From an uncultured Amylibacter sp. (GTDB taxonomy: Bacteria > Pseudomonadota > Alphaproteobacteria > Rhodobacterales > Rhodobacteraceae), in the NCBI GenBank assembly GCA_905181935.1, contig CAJIZV010000004.1:1-64000 (forward strand): DNA of 64,000 nt. Direction: 5' to 3'. Every line of letters starts with the position of its first letter. Positions within the stretch are counted from its first letter, which is position 1. Under the pieces are notes generated by a model, which made no database searches, was not told the origin of the DNA, and worked only from the letters and a program-made list of their open reading frames with translations. The translations under genes were made by a program, and so were the position numbers. This document shows positions 54,925-64,000 of the stretch, piece by piece.

Positions 54925-56193
54925 GTGGTTAAATACAACTTATTTCTTTTATTTGCATGGGTGTTAATTTTACCAGCTGCACTTATTCGCTTGTGTACAG
55001 GAAAAGACACGACAAATTCACTCAAAGCCCGATTTTCGATATTCCAGAACCAGAGGCCTAAGAATAAGACAATATGGTGCCACGCTGCTAGTGTTGGAGA
55101 ATTCAATACATTAGAAATTCTTATTCCTGAAATGAAAGAAAAGTTTTCAAATTACGACATTCTTATAACTGTATCTAATATTATAGCATATAAACACGCT
55201 AAATCTTGGATAGATAATCAGTTATATGTTGCTGTAGCACCACTTGATTTCAAAACAGTTTTAAAGAGATTCATCAAGACTTGGGCTCCAGTAGCATTAA
55301 TCACCATGGAAAATGAATTGTTTCCAAACCGCATTATGCTCGCTAAAAAATATAACTGTAAAGTTATATGGGTAAATGCCAGACTATCTAAAAAAAGTAT
55401 GAAGTTTTGGCAAAAAAATTCAACTTTAACTAATCATCTCATTAAGAATATTGATCATGTATTTGCTCAAGATAATATTGCATTTGGTCGCTTTGATACT
55501 CTTGGCTTTAATAGGCAGAATTTAACAGAAACTGAAAACCTCAAAAAATTTCGTTCTTTTCCAATAGTTCCAATAGATGATGTGAAGCGCGTTAATGATA
55601 TATTCCCATATAATGAAACTATTTGCGCAGCTTCGACACATTTAGGAGAAGATGAAATTTTAATTGCTGCTTTCAGTGAAGCATTAATTACTGAACCCCA
55701 ACTAAAAATGATTATAGTTCCTCGGCATCCTAACCGAATGTCAGAAATCACAAAACTTATTGAAAAACAAGATTTGAAATATTCAGTCCGTTCAATTAAC
55801 AACCTACCAACAAAAAATGATCAAATATTTATAGCTGATACGATGGGCGAACTTACACTATGGTACTCAGTCTCTGCTACTACATTTGTTGCAGGATCTC
55901 TTCTGCCAATTGGTGGTCATACTCCTTTTGAACCTGCAGCCTACGGTTCAGCCATCATACATGGACAACATTTCTCAAACTTCCAAAAAATCTATAATGA
56001 ATTAGATCAAAAAAAAGGGGCATTTATTGCATCATCTGCCACAGAAATTTCATCCACGTGGGCACAATTACGTAATGATAAAAAGAGACTTAAGACTTTA
56101 GAATTAGCACAAGATATTTTGTTTAAAACTGATTGTAAAAATCAGATCATTAATACAATAATACAGAAAATAACTAATCAGATCACACAGTAA
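54925..56193 (+). CDS. waaA: Kdo transferase (3-deoxy-D-manno-octulosonate transferase)
   Basis: The start is GTG. A 422-residue membrane-associated GT30 enzyme: an N-terminal membrane helix (FLLFAWVLILPAALI), the acceptor motif HAASVGEFNTLEILIP with the catalytic Glu, ITMENELFPNRI, and a C-terminal donor domain with AASTHLGEDEILIAAF, VPRHPNRMSEI and GGHTPFEPAAYG. It transfers Kdo from CMP-Kdo to lipid IVA. Confidence 0.94.
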   Translation: MVKYNLFLLFAWVLILPAALIRLCTGKDTTNSLKARFSIFQNQRPKNKTIWCHAASVGEFNTLEILIPEMKEKFSNYDILITVSNIIAYKHAKSWIDNQLYVAVAPLDFKTVLKRFIKTWAPVALITMENELFPNRIMLAKKYNCKVIWVNARLSKKSMKFWQKNSTLTNHLIKNIDHVFAQDNIAFGRFDTLGFNRQNLTETENLKKFRSFPIVPIDDVKRVNDIFPYNETICAASTHLGEDEILIAAFSEALITEPQLKMIIVPRHPNRMSEITKLIEKQDLKYSVRSINNLPTKNDQIFIADTMGELTLWYSVSATTFVAGSLLPIGGHTPFEPAAYGSAIIHGQHFSNFQKIYNELDQKKGAFIASSATEISSTWAQLRNDKKRLKTLELAQDILFKTDCKNQIINTIIQKITNQITQ

Positions 56194-56195
56194 AT

Positions 56196-57071
56196 TTAAC
56201 TGTGCCCCCACCGGTTATGCAACCAATACCACTGTTCTGGGTTTTGTTTAATACGTGCACCAATGCGTTCATTAATCTGATTAGTCATTGTAATAGCATC
56301 AGTATGGTCAATTGGGGTTTCATATTCTAATTTGATATTTTGACCGTCAGGTTGGCGAATGGCAAAAACAGGAACTAGTGGTAAATTATATCTTAATGCC
56401 ATTTCAGCAGGAGCAGTTGTCGTTTTTGCATCATGACCCAAGAAATCTAGATCTTCACCAGAGCTGTACTTTTGATCAACTAAGAGTGCAAAAAAGCCCC
56501 CTTTTTTCAAATGGCGCACCATTGCAATATTACCGTGGTTTCCTCGAGCTACAATTGGCAAACCACCTTGCTTTATTGATCTTAAAAAACGTTTTTCATA
56601 CCATGGATTGTTATTTTTACGATAAACAGCACCAGCTTCCATATTATTTAATGCAAGATGATGGCGAATGGCCTCCCATTGGCCAAAATGCGCAGAAACA
56701 ATAATTGCACCGCAGCCTTGCGCCTTTGCATCGCACAAAACCTCAAAGCCGTTACCACTTGCTGAAATTAATCCAGTACGTTTTTTGTAATCATCATTTA
56801 TCAAAATCTCTGATAAAGTCCGAGCTGTATTTCTGCCAACTTCTTTAGTTATTGAAATTACTCTCTCTTTAGTCAGATTAGGAAAAACAATATAAAGCCC
56901 ATTATACACACGCTTTCGTGCCTCAGGAAGATGCATCACAATCAAACCTCCAAGTACAGAAAATATTTTCCCCCTAAGCCGAAACGGTATATATTGCCCT
57001 ATACTTAGCGCCACCCATATAGGCGCAAACTCTAAAGCATGTATTATTTTAGATTTTACATTTTGAAACAT
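56196..57071 (-). CDS. Lysophospholipid/lauroyl acyltransferase (LpxL-like)
   Basis: A 291-residue inner-membrane acyltransferase of the LpxL/HtrB family, with an N-terminal hydrophobic segment. The catalytic motif HFGQWE (H-x4-E) is in IIVSAHFGQWEAIRHH (about 120-135), then GAVYRKNNNPWYEK, FFALLVDQKYSSGEDLDFLG, and the closing PEQWYWLHNRW. It adds a secondary acyl chain to Kdo2-lipid IVA. It converges with waaA 3 bp apart. Confidence 0.9.
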   Translation of the reverse strand: MFQNVKSKIIHALEFAPIWVALSIGQYIPFRLRGKIFSVLGGLIVMHLPEARKRVYNGLYIVFPNLTKERVISITKEVGRNTARTLSEILINDDYKKRTGLISASGNGFEVLCDAKAQGCGAIIVSAHFGQWEAIRHHLALNNMEAGAVYRKNNNPWYEKRFLRSIKQGGLPIVARGNHGNIAMVRHLKKGGFFALLVDQKYSSGEDLDFLGHDAKTTTAPAEMALRYNLPLVPVFAIRQPDGQNIKLEYETPIDHTDAITMTNQINERIGARIKQNPEQWYWLHNRWGHS

Positions 57072-57136
57072 ATAAAACTTCTAATCTTCCTTAGCGCATT
57101 CAACAATAGGCTTGGTAAAAATACACAGAATTATTC

Positions 57137-57829
57137 CTAAATAGAGCGGATAATATCAGATGCCTGAGCTAAATCTTTAGCTTCAAAATAACGCTCATGG
57201 TCAGTCATCGGCTCTGCCAACTCAAGTTCCCAAGTAACTTCATATGGCACATGTATGCCCCAAGATCCAGCTAGAACCGCTGGTACTACATCAGATTTTA
57301 TTGAATTTCCAATCATAGCACTTTGTTTCATATTACCAAATCGATTAAAAATTGTTTGATAGGTCGCAGGTTGTTTTTCACTTACTATTTCAATATGTTT
57401 GAACCATCGTCCAAGATCTGACATATTCACTTTTCGCTCTTGATCTATTAAGTCTCCTTTGGTTATCAAAACTAACTCATAATCACTACTCAACTCTTCC
57501 AAAACATCAGTGACACCAGGTAGAAAATCTACAGGGTGCGCCATCATATTACGACCTATACTAATCACTTCAGCCATAGACTTTGCATCTAACTTCCCAT
57601 TACTAAGACACAATGCAACTTCCATCATGGAAATGGTAAATGATTTAATCCCATATCCCATCGTCACTACGTTCTCCCGCTGCATCTCCAATACAGCATC
57701 TGCAACTACTTTCTCATCAGCATATTTTTGCAACAAAACCTTTAGTGCTGTTTGCGCTTCGCCAAAAAACCTTTCATTATACCAAAGTGTATCATCCGCA
57801 TCAAAACCTATTGTTTTTATTTGTTTCAT
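57137..57829 (-). CDS. HAD-superfamily hydrolase
   Basis: A 230-residue phosphatase-like protein. HAD motif I is GFDADDTLWYN (Asp 10 and 12), motif II LVLITKGD, motif III Lys in SEKQPATYQ, motif IV IGNSIKSDVVPAVLAGS. The helical cap insert lies at about 20-95. Substrate unknown. Its start overlaps the hydantoinase stop (4 bp), so both are co-expressed. Confidence 0.9.
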   Translation of the reverse strand: MKQIKTIGFDADDTLWYNERFFGEAQTALKVLLQKYADEKVVADAVLEMQRENVVTMGYGIKSFTISMMEVALCLSNGKLDAKSMAEVISIGRNMMAHPVDFLPGVTDVLEELSSDYELVLITKGDLIDQERKVNMSDLGRWFKHIEIVSEKQPATYQTIFNRFGNMKQSAMIGNSIKSDVVPAVLAGSWGIHVPYEVTWELELAEPMTDHERYFEAKDLAQASDIIRSI

Positions 57830-59820
57830 GCTTGGCTAATCCTTGGTCGGCCCGAAGCGACTGCAACTATAGTTCCTTCAACAAACACTTTTCGTCCCTC
57901 AATCATCGCTTCTTGTGTATCTTCTTCAAATCGTAATCGAATATTATCAGCACCTGCCTTTTTTGCTGCAAGTGTTACTTTATGTGTAAGCGCTTCACGA
58001 AGAGCATTATATGCACTTTCCTGTGAATTAAAGCTTTTGGGCCCATCTCCAATGAATGTACGCCAAGCCCCATCGCCTGCACTTTCTATTTTACCCATTT
58101 CACGCATAATTATCTGTCCTACAACCGCACCAATGGCGTTCGCAACACCACCATGTGTAGGTAATATCATTTTTGCTGATAATCGATGCCCCACAGCATT
58201 ATAATAAGTATTAGCTGATGCACCCAATCCAATAATTGGTAAGTTTATTCCTGCATCAAGAGAAACTATATTACGGTGATGTGACAAACCTGTTTTTGTT
58301 AGAGAATGCCGAGCTAAATCCTTCGCTAGACCTTCAATTTTTTCTTCAGAAAATGCAGTTTCTAATAAAGATTCTACGGTTTGCTCTGTTAGTTGGGTAA
58401 TAATTTTTTCAGCTAATTCATTAAGATCTTTTGATAAAATTTCACCACCACCAGTTCGCATACGTCCAAAAAGTAATAATGCTTTTTTAGCGGCAAGTTC
58501 ATCCCATGCATCAGTATACCCCAAGACATGACTTGCATCAGAAGGAGTAATGGCTGAGTGCATTATAGTACCACGCGCTAATAGTCGATCAATTGAGCCT
58601 AAATCAATTCGGCTTTTCACCACTTGAGCCATGGGAATTGGTCCATGCTTTATCCGATCAAAAATTACTTGATCCCGTTCACTTAATTCAACTACACAAC
58701 CTACCAATGGAACTAAAAATTGACCCGCAAAATCTTGGACGCGCTCTGCTCCCAAAGCACTATCTAATGCATCATGTACAATTTTATGATGCTCCAATGC
58801 TAGCAAAGAAATCGGCATAACGCGTCGTGGACCAAGGTGCAGGTTTCCAGAAAGGCCATCACGAGCCAAATGTACTTGGCTATCCCCTCCCAACCCAAAT
58901 GTTCTTATTGCAACGGCTTCAACCATAGTACGAAACCCGCCAACCATTGCTCCATTAGGGTCAATCATTGGTCGCCCATTACGTAAGATCGCAACGTCTG
59001 TTGTTGTGCCCCCAATATCAGAAATCAACGCATCTGTTTCTTCAGTTAGCCAGCGCGCACCAACAATACTAGCAGCTGGGCCAGATAGAATTGTTTCTAT
59101 TGGTTTTTCTCGTGCTTGGCTTGCACTAATCAATGCGCCATCGCCACGCACCACCATCATATTTGCTGTAATTCCAATACTTTGAAAGTATACTTCTGTA
59201 GCACTAATTAAGTTATCAATCATACCAATTAACCGTGCATTTAAAACAGCCGTCATTGCTCGCTTTGGGCCACCCAGTTTAGAAGATAATTCGTGTGAAC
59301 ACGAAACTGGCGTATTTGTTATTTCACGAATAGTATTACGTACAATATTTTCATGAGCAGGATTACGTGTCGCAAATTTCCCAGCCACTGCAAATCCAGA
59401 TACAACGCCAAGTTTATAAAGTGCTGTACGTAAAGAATTTTTATCTAGAGCAACAACTTCACTTCCAGTGTGATCGTGCTCTCCTTTTAGAAAAATTACA
59501 GGATCACCATTCAAAGCTTTATCTAATCCTTGGCGCGCAATATCTTTTTCAGAGAAACCAATAAAAACCAGACATATTTTTCCACCTTTTCCTTCAACCA
59601 ACGCATTTGTAGCCAAGGTTGTGGAAAGTGAAGTCATTACGATATCTGTTGGGGCAATACCACTTTGATTTAGCACAGCAGAAACGGCATTACCGACACC
59701 AATTTCCAAATCAAAGTGAGTAGTCAAAGCTTTGGCACTAGCAATAACTTCAGTCTCATTTTTGATTAGTACAGCATCAGTATAGGTTCCACCCGTGTCT
59801 ACACCTAACATTATTGCCAT
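57826..59820 (-). CDS. Hydantoinase/oxoprolinase family protein (HyuA-type)
   Basis: A 664-residue ATP-dependent amidohydrolase of the HyuA/OplA alpha type. The ATPase-fold opening is LGVDTGGTYTDAVLI; then SLSTTLATNALVEGKGG, the central SGPAASIVGARWL, ISDIGGTTTDVAIL, FGLGGDSQVHL, and a C-terminal VSLDAGINLPIIGLGASANTYY. Such proteins usually need a HyuB partner, which is absent here, while a HAD phosphatase is coupled instead. Some related stand-alone members act on lactams or N-methyl hydantoins. The exact substrate cannot be told. Confidence 0.88.
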   Translation of the reverse strand: MAIMLGVDTGGTYTDAVLIKNETEVIASAKALTTHFDLEIGVGNAVSAVLNQSGIAPTDIVMTSLSTTLATNALVEGKGGKICLVFIGFSEKDIARQGLDKALNGDPVIFLKGEHDHTGSEVVALDKNSLRTALYKLGVVSGFAVAGKFATRNPAHENIVRNTIREITNTPVSCSHELSSKLGGPKRAMTAVLNARLIGMIDNLISATEVYFQSIGITANMMVVRGDGALISASQAREKPIETILSGPAASIVGARWLTEETDALISDIGGTTTDVAILRNGRPMIDPNGAMVGGFRTMVEAVAIRTFGLGGDSQVHLARDGLSGNLHLGPRRVMPISLLALEHHKIVHDALDSALGAERVQDFAGQFLVPLVGCVVELSERDQVIFDRIKHGPIPMAQVVKSRIDLGSIDRLLARGTIMHSAITPSDASHVLGYTDAWDELAAKKALLLFGRMRTGGGEILSKDLNELAEKIITQLTEQTVESLLETAFSEEKIEGLAKDLARHSLTKTGLSHHRNIVSLDAGINLPIIGLGASANTYYNAVGHRLSAKMILPTHGGVANAIGAVVGQIIMREMGKIESAGDGAWRTFIGDGPKSFNSQESAYNALREALTHKVTLAAKKAGADNIRLRFEEDTQEAMIEGRKVFVEGTIVAVASGRPRISQA

Positions 59821-59965
59821 ATTTTATCCTAAAAGAATTTTCTAAAATTTAGTTCAATTTTTTTAGGTTGGATAAAATTGACATAAAACTTTAAATACTT
59901 AATTATAATATTTATATATTTTAGTGCCAAATACTAAAAAAATCACTTAAAATTATAGATTCCAC

Positions 59966-61195
59966 CTAGTCCTCGTTCATATCCCAACCAAGTGCCCGAG
60001 CAACTGTAAATATATCCTTGTCACCACGTCCACACATATTCATGACCATAATATGATCCTTTGGTAAATCACCCGCAATTTTACGCACATGCGCTAACGC
60101 GTGAGATGGTTCCAGTGCTGGAATAATACCTTCTGTACGGCAAGAGAACTGGAATGCATCCAATGCCTCTTGATCAGTTACCGACACATATTCAACACGC
60201 CCTATTTCGTGTAACCAGCTATGTTCAGGACCAATGCCTGGATAGTCTAGCCCAGCAGAAATAGAATGACCTTCCAAAATTTGACCATCATCATCTTGTA
60301 GTAAATATGTTCGGTTACCATGCAATACTCCTGGCCGCCCACCCGTTAATGAAGCACAGTGTTCCATCTTATCATTCACGCCCTTACCACCAGCTTCAAC
60401 GCCAATAATATGAACAGATCTTTCATCCAAAAATGGGTGGAATAAACCGATGGCATTTGATCCACCACCAATACATGCAATAAGACTATCAGGAAGGCGT
60501 CCTTCTGCTTCCATCATTTGCTCTTTAGTTTCTTTGCCAATAATTGATTGAAAATCACGCACCATTGCAGGATAGGGGTGAGGACCAGCTACAGTACCTA
60601 TACAATAGAAAGTTTCATCAACATAAGTTACCCAATCGCGTAGTGCATCATTCATTGCGTCTTTTAATGTCCCCCGCCCACTCGTAACAGGAATAACTTC
60701 TGCACCCAGCAACTTCATACGAAAAACATTTGGCGCTTGGCGTTCAACGTCGTGTGCACCCATGTAAACAATACATTTCAGACCAAACTTTGCACAAACA
60801 GTTGCAGTAGCCACACCATGTTGACCAGCTCCTGTTTCAGCAATAATCCGAGTTTTCCCCATTCGGCGCGCCAGCAATATTTGACCCAAGACATTATTAA
60901 TTTTATGTGCACCAGTATGATTTAGCTCATCTCTTTTGTAATAAATCTTTGCGCCACCAAGCTCAGCGGTTACGCGATCTGCAAAATATAATGGAGAAGG
61001 TCGACCAACATAATATTTCCATAAATAATTCATCTCATCCCAAAAGGACTGATCAGTTTTTGCTTTTTCATATTCAGCTTCAAGATCTAAGATCAAAGGC
61101 ATGAGTGTCTCAGATACAAACCTCCCACCAAAATCACCAAAGCGGCCCTTTTCGTCAGGTACGTTCATGAAGGAATTAAACATGTCGTTTGCCAT
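59966..61195 (-). CDS. trpB: Tryptophan synthase beta chain
   Basis: A 409-residue PLP enzyme making tryptophan from indole and serine: [12 protein letters not shown], the PLP Lys in [30 protein letters not shown], and [13 protein letters not shown], which holds the PLP phosphate. The start overlaps the trpF stop (TAATG). The trpA gene is not directly downstream; the next gene is the hydantoinase after a 145-bp gap. Confidence 0.97.
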   Translation of the reverse strand: MANDMFNSFMNVPDEKGRFGDFGGRFVSETLMPLILDLEAEYEKAKTDQSFWDEMNYLWKYYVGRPSPLYFADRVTAELGGAKIYYKRDELNHTGAHKINNVLGQILLARRMGKTRIIAETGAGQHGVATATVCAKFGLKCIVYMGAHDVERQAPNVFRMKLLGAEVIPVTSGRGTLKDAMNDALRDWVTYVDETFYCIGTVAGPHPYPAMVRDFQSIIGKETKEQMMEAEGRLPDSLIACIGGGSNAIGLFHPFLDERSVHIIGVEAGGKGVNDKMEHCASLTGGRPGVLHGNRTYLLQDDDGQILEGHSISAGLDYPGIGPEHSWLHEIGRVEYVSVTDQEALDAFQFSCRTEGIIPALEPSHALAHVRKIAGDLPKDHIMVMNMCGRGDKDIFTVARALGWDMNED

Positions 61196-61833
61196 TATGT
61201 ATCTCCATTAGTAGCTTGGATAAAATTAGAAATTAGTTGTATATCTTTAACCCCAGTTAATGTCTCTACACCAGAGGAAACATCAAATTGGCGTGCGCCC
61301 GTAAGACGCGCTGCCTCAGCAACATTTTTATTGGTTAATCCTCCTGCTAACATCCATGGAGTGGCCCACCGGCGACCAGCAATCAATCGCCAATCAAACG
61401 CAAGGCCGTTACCACCGGGTATATTTGCATTTTTGGGGGGTTTTGCATCTACTAAAATTTGATCAGAAATACGACTATACTCGCTTAATTGATCCAAATC
61501 AGTTTCATCAGAAATGCCCACTGCTTTCATTACCGGTAAACCAAAGCGCTGTTTAACCTGAGATACTCTCTCGGCAGTTTCATGGCCGTGGAGTTGTATC
61601 ATATCGATTGGAACTGCGCCCAAAAGCGTATCTAGCTCTTGATCTGTTGGATCAACAACAAGTGCAGTCTTGCATATACCAGTAGGTACAGATTTCGCCA
61701 TAATACTTGCATGTTTTATCGTAAGATGGCGTGGAGATTTTTCAAAGAAAACAAACCCAACATATGATGCGCCAGAGTCAACCGATGCACTTAGTGTTTC
61801 AAGGGTGGTCAAACCACAGATTTTAACACGCAT
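61195..61833 (-). CDS. trpF: Phosphoribosylanthranilate isomerase
   Basis: A 212-residue TIM-barrel enzyme of tryptophan synthesis: [35 protein letters not shown] (the catalytic Cys in KICGL), [14 protein letters not shown], and the late [14 protein letters not shown]. It is one base overlapping with trpB, in the order lapA / trpF / trpB common in Rhodobacterales. Confidence 0.95.
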   Translation of the reverse strand: MRVKICGLTTLETLSASVDSGASYVGFVFFEKSPRHLTIKHASIMAKSVPTGICKTALVVDPTDQELDTLLGAVPIDMIQLHGHETAERVSQVKQRFGLPVMKAVGISDETDLDQLSEYSRISDQILVDAKPPKNANIPGGNGLAFDWRLIAGRRWATPWMLAGGLTNKNVAEAARLTGARQFDVSSGVETLTGVKDIQLISNFIQATNGDT

Positions 61834-61905
61834 AATTTAATCTCATCAAAATTTAATATAAATATATAAAAGCTTTTAAATACATTTAACTGGCAAAATA
61901 AATAC

Positions 61906-62247
61906 TTATTCAAGCAAACCTAATATTTGCTCTGCCTCATTATTAGTATCGTTTTTTAACTTTTTAATTTCTTGTTCCAACATTTTAACTTTTTTATTTT
62001 TAGTTGCTAATGCTTTACGATATTTATGTTCACGTAAATATTCCCACACAAAGCCTAAAAACAAACCAATGAGTACGCCTAATAAAACGACTAAAAATAG
62101 AGGTAATGATTTCACGCCTAAAATTCCAAAAGAAGCTGCTAAATCGCTTGGCATAAATTGCAGAGTTACCACTTGTCTATTGGCTATAGCTAACACTATC
62201 AAAGCCAAAGATATACTTAAGATAATTGAAAAACGAATAATGCGCAT
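61906..62247 (-). CDS. lapA: LapA-family (DUF1049) membrane protein
   Basis: The ATG at 62247 is preferred to a TTG four codons upstream. A 113-residue protein with two membrane helices (ILSISLALIVLAIAN and PLFLVVLLGVLIGLFLGFVW) and a C-terminal coiled coil (KNKKVKMLEQEIKKLKND). It matches LapA, which in enterobacteria works with LapB in controlling LPS levels. Placed right after ihfB. Confidence 0.85.
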   Translation of the reverse strand: MRIIRFSIILSISLALIVLAIANRQVVTLQFMPSDLAASFGILGVKSLPLFLVVLLGVLIGLFLGFVWEYLREHKYRKALATKNKKVKMLEQEIKKLKNDTNNEAEQILGLLE

Positions 62248-62288
62248 GGGCACTCTCAATGGTTACATGGCTTATATCTAGTCTTTAG

Positions 62289-62570
62289 TTATCCACCGTT
62301 CAAGCGATCACGCAAAAGCTTGCCGGTCTTAAAAAAAGGTACATGCTTTTCTTCAACATCAACATCTTCGCCAGTTCGCGGATTTCTACCGCGACGCGCA
62401 TCACGCTGCTTTACAGAAAACGATCCAAACCCACGTAATTCAACACGATCGCCCTCAGACATTGCATCAATAATTTCATCAAAAACTGTAGCAACAATAC
62501 GTTCTATATCACGTTGATATAAATGCGAATTTTCAGCAACAATTTTCTCCACTAACTCAGAACGTATCAT
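62289..62570 (-). CDS. ihfB: Integration host factor beta subunit
   Basis: A 93-residue nucleoid protein: an N-terminal dimer helix pair ([21 protein letters not shown]), then the DNA-binding arm [24 protein letters not shown] with the intercalating Pro, and [16 protein letters not shown]. It bends DNA at specific sites together with IhfA, and would also assist integrases of the island type. Lies downstream of rpsA as usual. Confidence 0.96.
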   Translation of the reverse strand: MIRSELVEKIVAENSHLYQRDIERIVATVFDEIIDAMSEGDRVELRGFGSFSVKQRDARRGRNPRTGEDVDVEEKHVPFFKTGKLLRDRLNGG

Positions 62571-62774
62571 TTTAGTATCTCCCTAAATTCGGAACTCAAA
62601 ACTATTTTTAGATAATTACAGATTTTAAGCTGTGTGCAAAGTCCCACATTAAAAAAAATCAAAAAAATTACTATTTAGCTAACAATTCATTGTTTTCTAC
62701 AAAAAAACCAGTCCAAAATCTATAATAATGAGCAAAATAGTTCATTTTTATTTTTTTAGTCCGAATCATAAGCA

Positions 62775-62806
62775 CAAAAAAACAGCGCAGATTTATCTGC
62801 GCTGTT
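62775..62806 (-). terminator. Intrinsic terminator of rpsA
   Basis: A perfect 11-bp stem AACAGCGCAGA / TCTGCGCTGTT (62781-62791 and 62796-62806) with a 4-nt loop. On the minus strand it is followed by a T-run (62775-62780). It stands 22 bp after the rpsA stop. The remaining gap to ihfB (62571-62774) is AT-rich and should carry the ihfB promoter. Confidence 0.9.
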
Positions 62807-62827
62807 ATCATTAATGTATATTTCTAA

Positions 62828-64000
62828 TTAATCGTTACTTTTCAATGCGGCACCCAATATATCGCCCAAAGATGCACCAGAATCAGATGAGCCATACTGC
62901 TCAACAGCTTCTTTTTCTTCAGCAATTTCGCGCGCTTTAATTGAAAGACCCAATTTGCGTGTTTTAGCATCAATCGATGTAACACGTGCATCAAGCTTAT
63001 TTCCAACACTGAAACGCTCTGGGCGCTGTTCTGCACGATCACGAGATAAGTCTGATCGACGGATGAAAGCTTTCATACCATCATATTCTACCTCGATACC
63101 ACCTTCCTCAATAGACGTAACCTCAACAGTCACTACGGCACCACGCTTAACTCCAGCAATAGTTTCTGCAAAGGGATCTGCGCCAAGATTTTTAACAGAC
63201 AAAGAAATACGTTCTTTATCAGCATCTACGTCAATAACGACTGCTTTAACGATATCACCTTTTTTGTAGTTAGCTAAAGCTTCTTCGCCAGATTTATCCC
63301 ATGCCAAATCTGACAAGTGAACCATTCCATCAATTTCGCCTTCAAGACCGATAAACAACCCAAATTCAGTGATGTTTTTAACTTCACCTTCAACTTCAGC
63401 ACCTTCAGGGAAATTCTTAGCAAAGCCTTCCCATGGGTTACCTTGAGTTTGTTTTAAGCCTAATGAAACGCGACGTTTGTCTGTTTCGATTTCCAAGACC
63501 ATAACTTCTACTTCTTGTGATGTAGAAACGATTTTACCTGGGTGGACGTTCTTTTTAGTCCAAGACATTTCAGAAACGTGAACCAAACCTTCAACACCAG
63601 GCTCAAGTTCCACGAATGCGCCATAGTCAGTAATATTAGTAACACGACCTGTATGAACAGATTCTAGTGGGAAACGGCCAGCAACATCACCCCAAGGGTC
63701 GTCTTGCAACTGCTTCATACCCAAAGAAATACGATGCGTATCTTTATTTATCTTAATGACTTGAACTTTAATTGTTTCACCAATTGTCAAAACTTCTGAC
63801 GGGTGATTAACACGTGACCATGCCATATCAGTTACGTGTAGTAGTCCATCAACACCGCCAAGGTCTACGAATGCACCGTAGTCTGTGATGTTTTTAACAA
63901 CACCGTCAACTGCATCACCCTCAGCTAATTTACCAACGATTTCCGCACGCTGTTCAGCGCGTGATTCTTCCAAAATAGCTCGACGCGAAACAACGATATT
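62828..64000 (-). CDS. rpsA: 30S ribosomal protein S1 (3' part)
   Basis: The gene continues beyond the right edge: the frame is open through 64000, reading VVSRRAILEESRAEQRAEIVG, so the N-terminal part is missing. Visible are four to five S1/OB-fold RNA-binding repeats, each with the pattern V-NITDYGAFVDLGG-DGLLH or EFGLFIGL-DGMVHLSD, and the conserved WGDVAGRFP / WEGFAKNFP spacers. The C-terminal tail is SLGDILGAALKS. It binds mRNA on the ribosome. Confidence 0.97.
   Translation of the reverse strand, partial: NIVVSRRAILEESRAEQRAEIVGKLAEGDAVDGVVKNITDYGAFVDLGGVDGLLHVTDMAWSRVNHPSEVLTIGETIKVQVIKINKDTHRISLGMKQLQDDPWGDVAGRFPLESVHTGRVTNITDYGAFVELEPGVEGLVHVSEMSWTKKNVHPGKIVSTSQEVEVMVLEIETDKRRVSLGLKQTQGNPWEGFAKNFPEGAEVEGEVKNITEFGLFIGLEGEIDGMVHLSDLAWDKSGEEALANYKKGDIVKAVVIDVDADKERISLSVKNLGADPFAETIAGVKRGAVVTVEVTSIEEGGIEVEYDGMKAFIRRSDLSRDRAEQRPERFSVGNKLDARVTSIDAKTRKLGLSIKAREIAEEKEAVEQYGSSDSGASLGDILGAALKSND

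Overview
The window reads as chromosomal DNA of an AT-rich marine alphaproteobacterium, most likely a streamlined Rhodobacterales (Roseobacter-type) lineage. This is an inference from gene content and order, not from a marker search. Supporting blocks are lgt / MidA-like methyltransferase / pgeF / Lrp / trxB, rpsA / ihfB / lapA / trpF / trpB, heterotetrameric sarcosine oxidase soxBDAG, a SoeABC-type sulfite dehydrogenase, a class I lysyl-tRNA synthetase and an NDUFS4-like complex I subunit.

The left 18.9 kb is accessory DNA integrated at a tRNA-Thr(TGT) gene (18862-18937, minus strand). A 23-bp exact direct repeat of the tRNA 3' end lies at 1266-1288, so the stretch from 1266 to 18880 is a bounded integrative element. 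From the tRNA inward it carries a P4-type integrase, an unknown protein, an AlpA regulator, a Cys-rich HTH protein, a winged-helix replication-like protein and a small terminase subunit. This order resembles Gram-negative phage-inducible chromosomal islands (PICI satellites). Behind the terminase lies a very AT-rich cargo zone: an OGG-fold-like protein, a secreted polysaccharide-lyase-like protein, a two-gene membrane cassette, and a decaying nuclease/defence set (Mrr-like/helicase/HA-repeat gene, FRG-domain pseudogene, HNH endonuclease). The zone also holds gene and IS fragments, a 197-bp tandem repeat array, and three copies of a leader element that folds into conserved hairpins. A second integrase at 34-1224 sits directly outside the distal att copy, which suggests a second element stacked in tandem at the same site.

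From 19.3 kb onward the window is core genome. soxBDAG (methylated glycine oxidation) converges on soeABC (sulfite oxidation). Next come csaA-proC-ybjN, an intergenic stretch with two DnaA-box-like sites, and the lgt block to trxB. A patch of secreted or envelope proteins follows (35.8-40.8 kb): a second peptidoglycan-binding/lyase-type protein and a glycine-rich barrel-like protein. Then tRNA-Arg(TCT), the NDUFS4-like gene, uvrB, a fused beta-oxidation enzyme, chromate transporter, lysS, TerB-like, nadD with a siderophore-interacting protein, ettA, lipopolysaccharide core genes (glycosyltransferase, waaA, acyltransferase), a HAD/HyuA pair, trpB/trpF, lapA, ihfB, and the 3' part of rpsA running off the right edge.

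No CRISPR array and no rRNA gene were seen. Several island genes carry one-base indels. They are reported as pseudogenes, but sequencing error in homopolymer runs cannot be excluded from the sequence alone.
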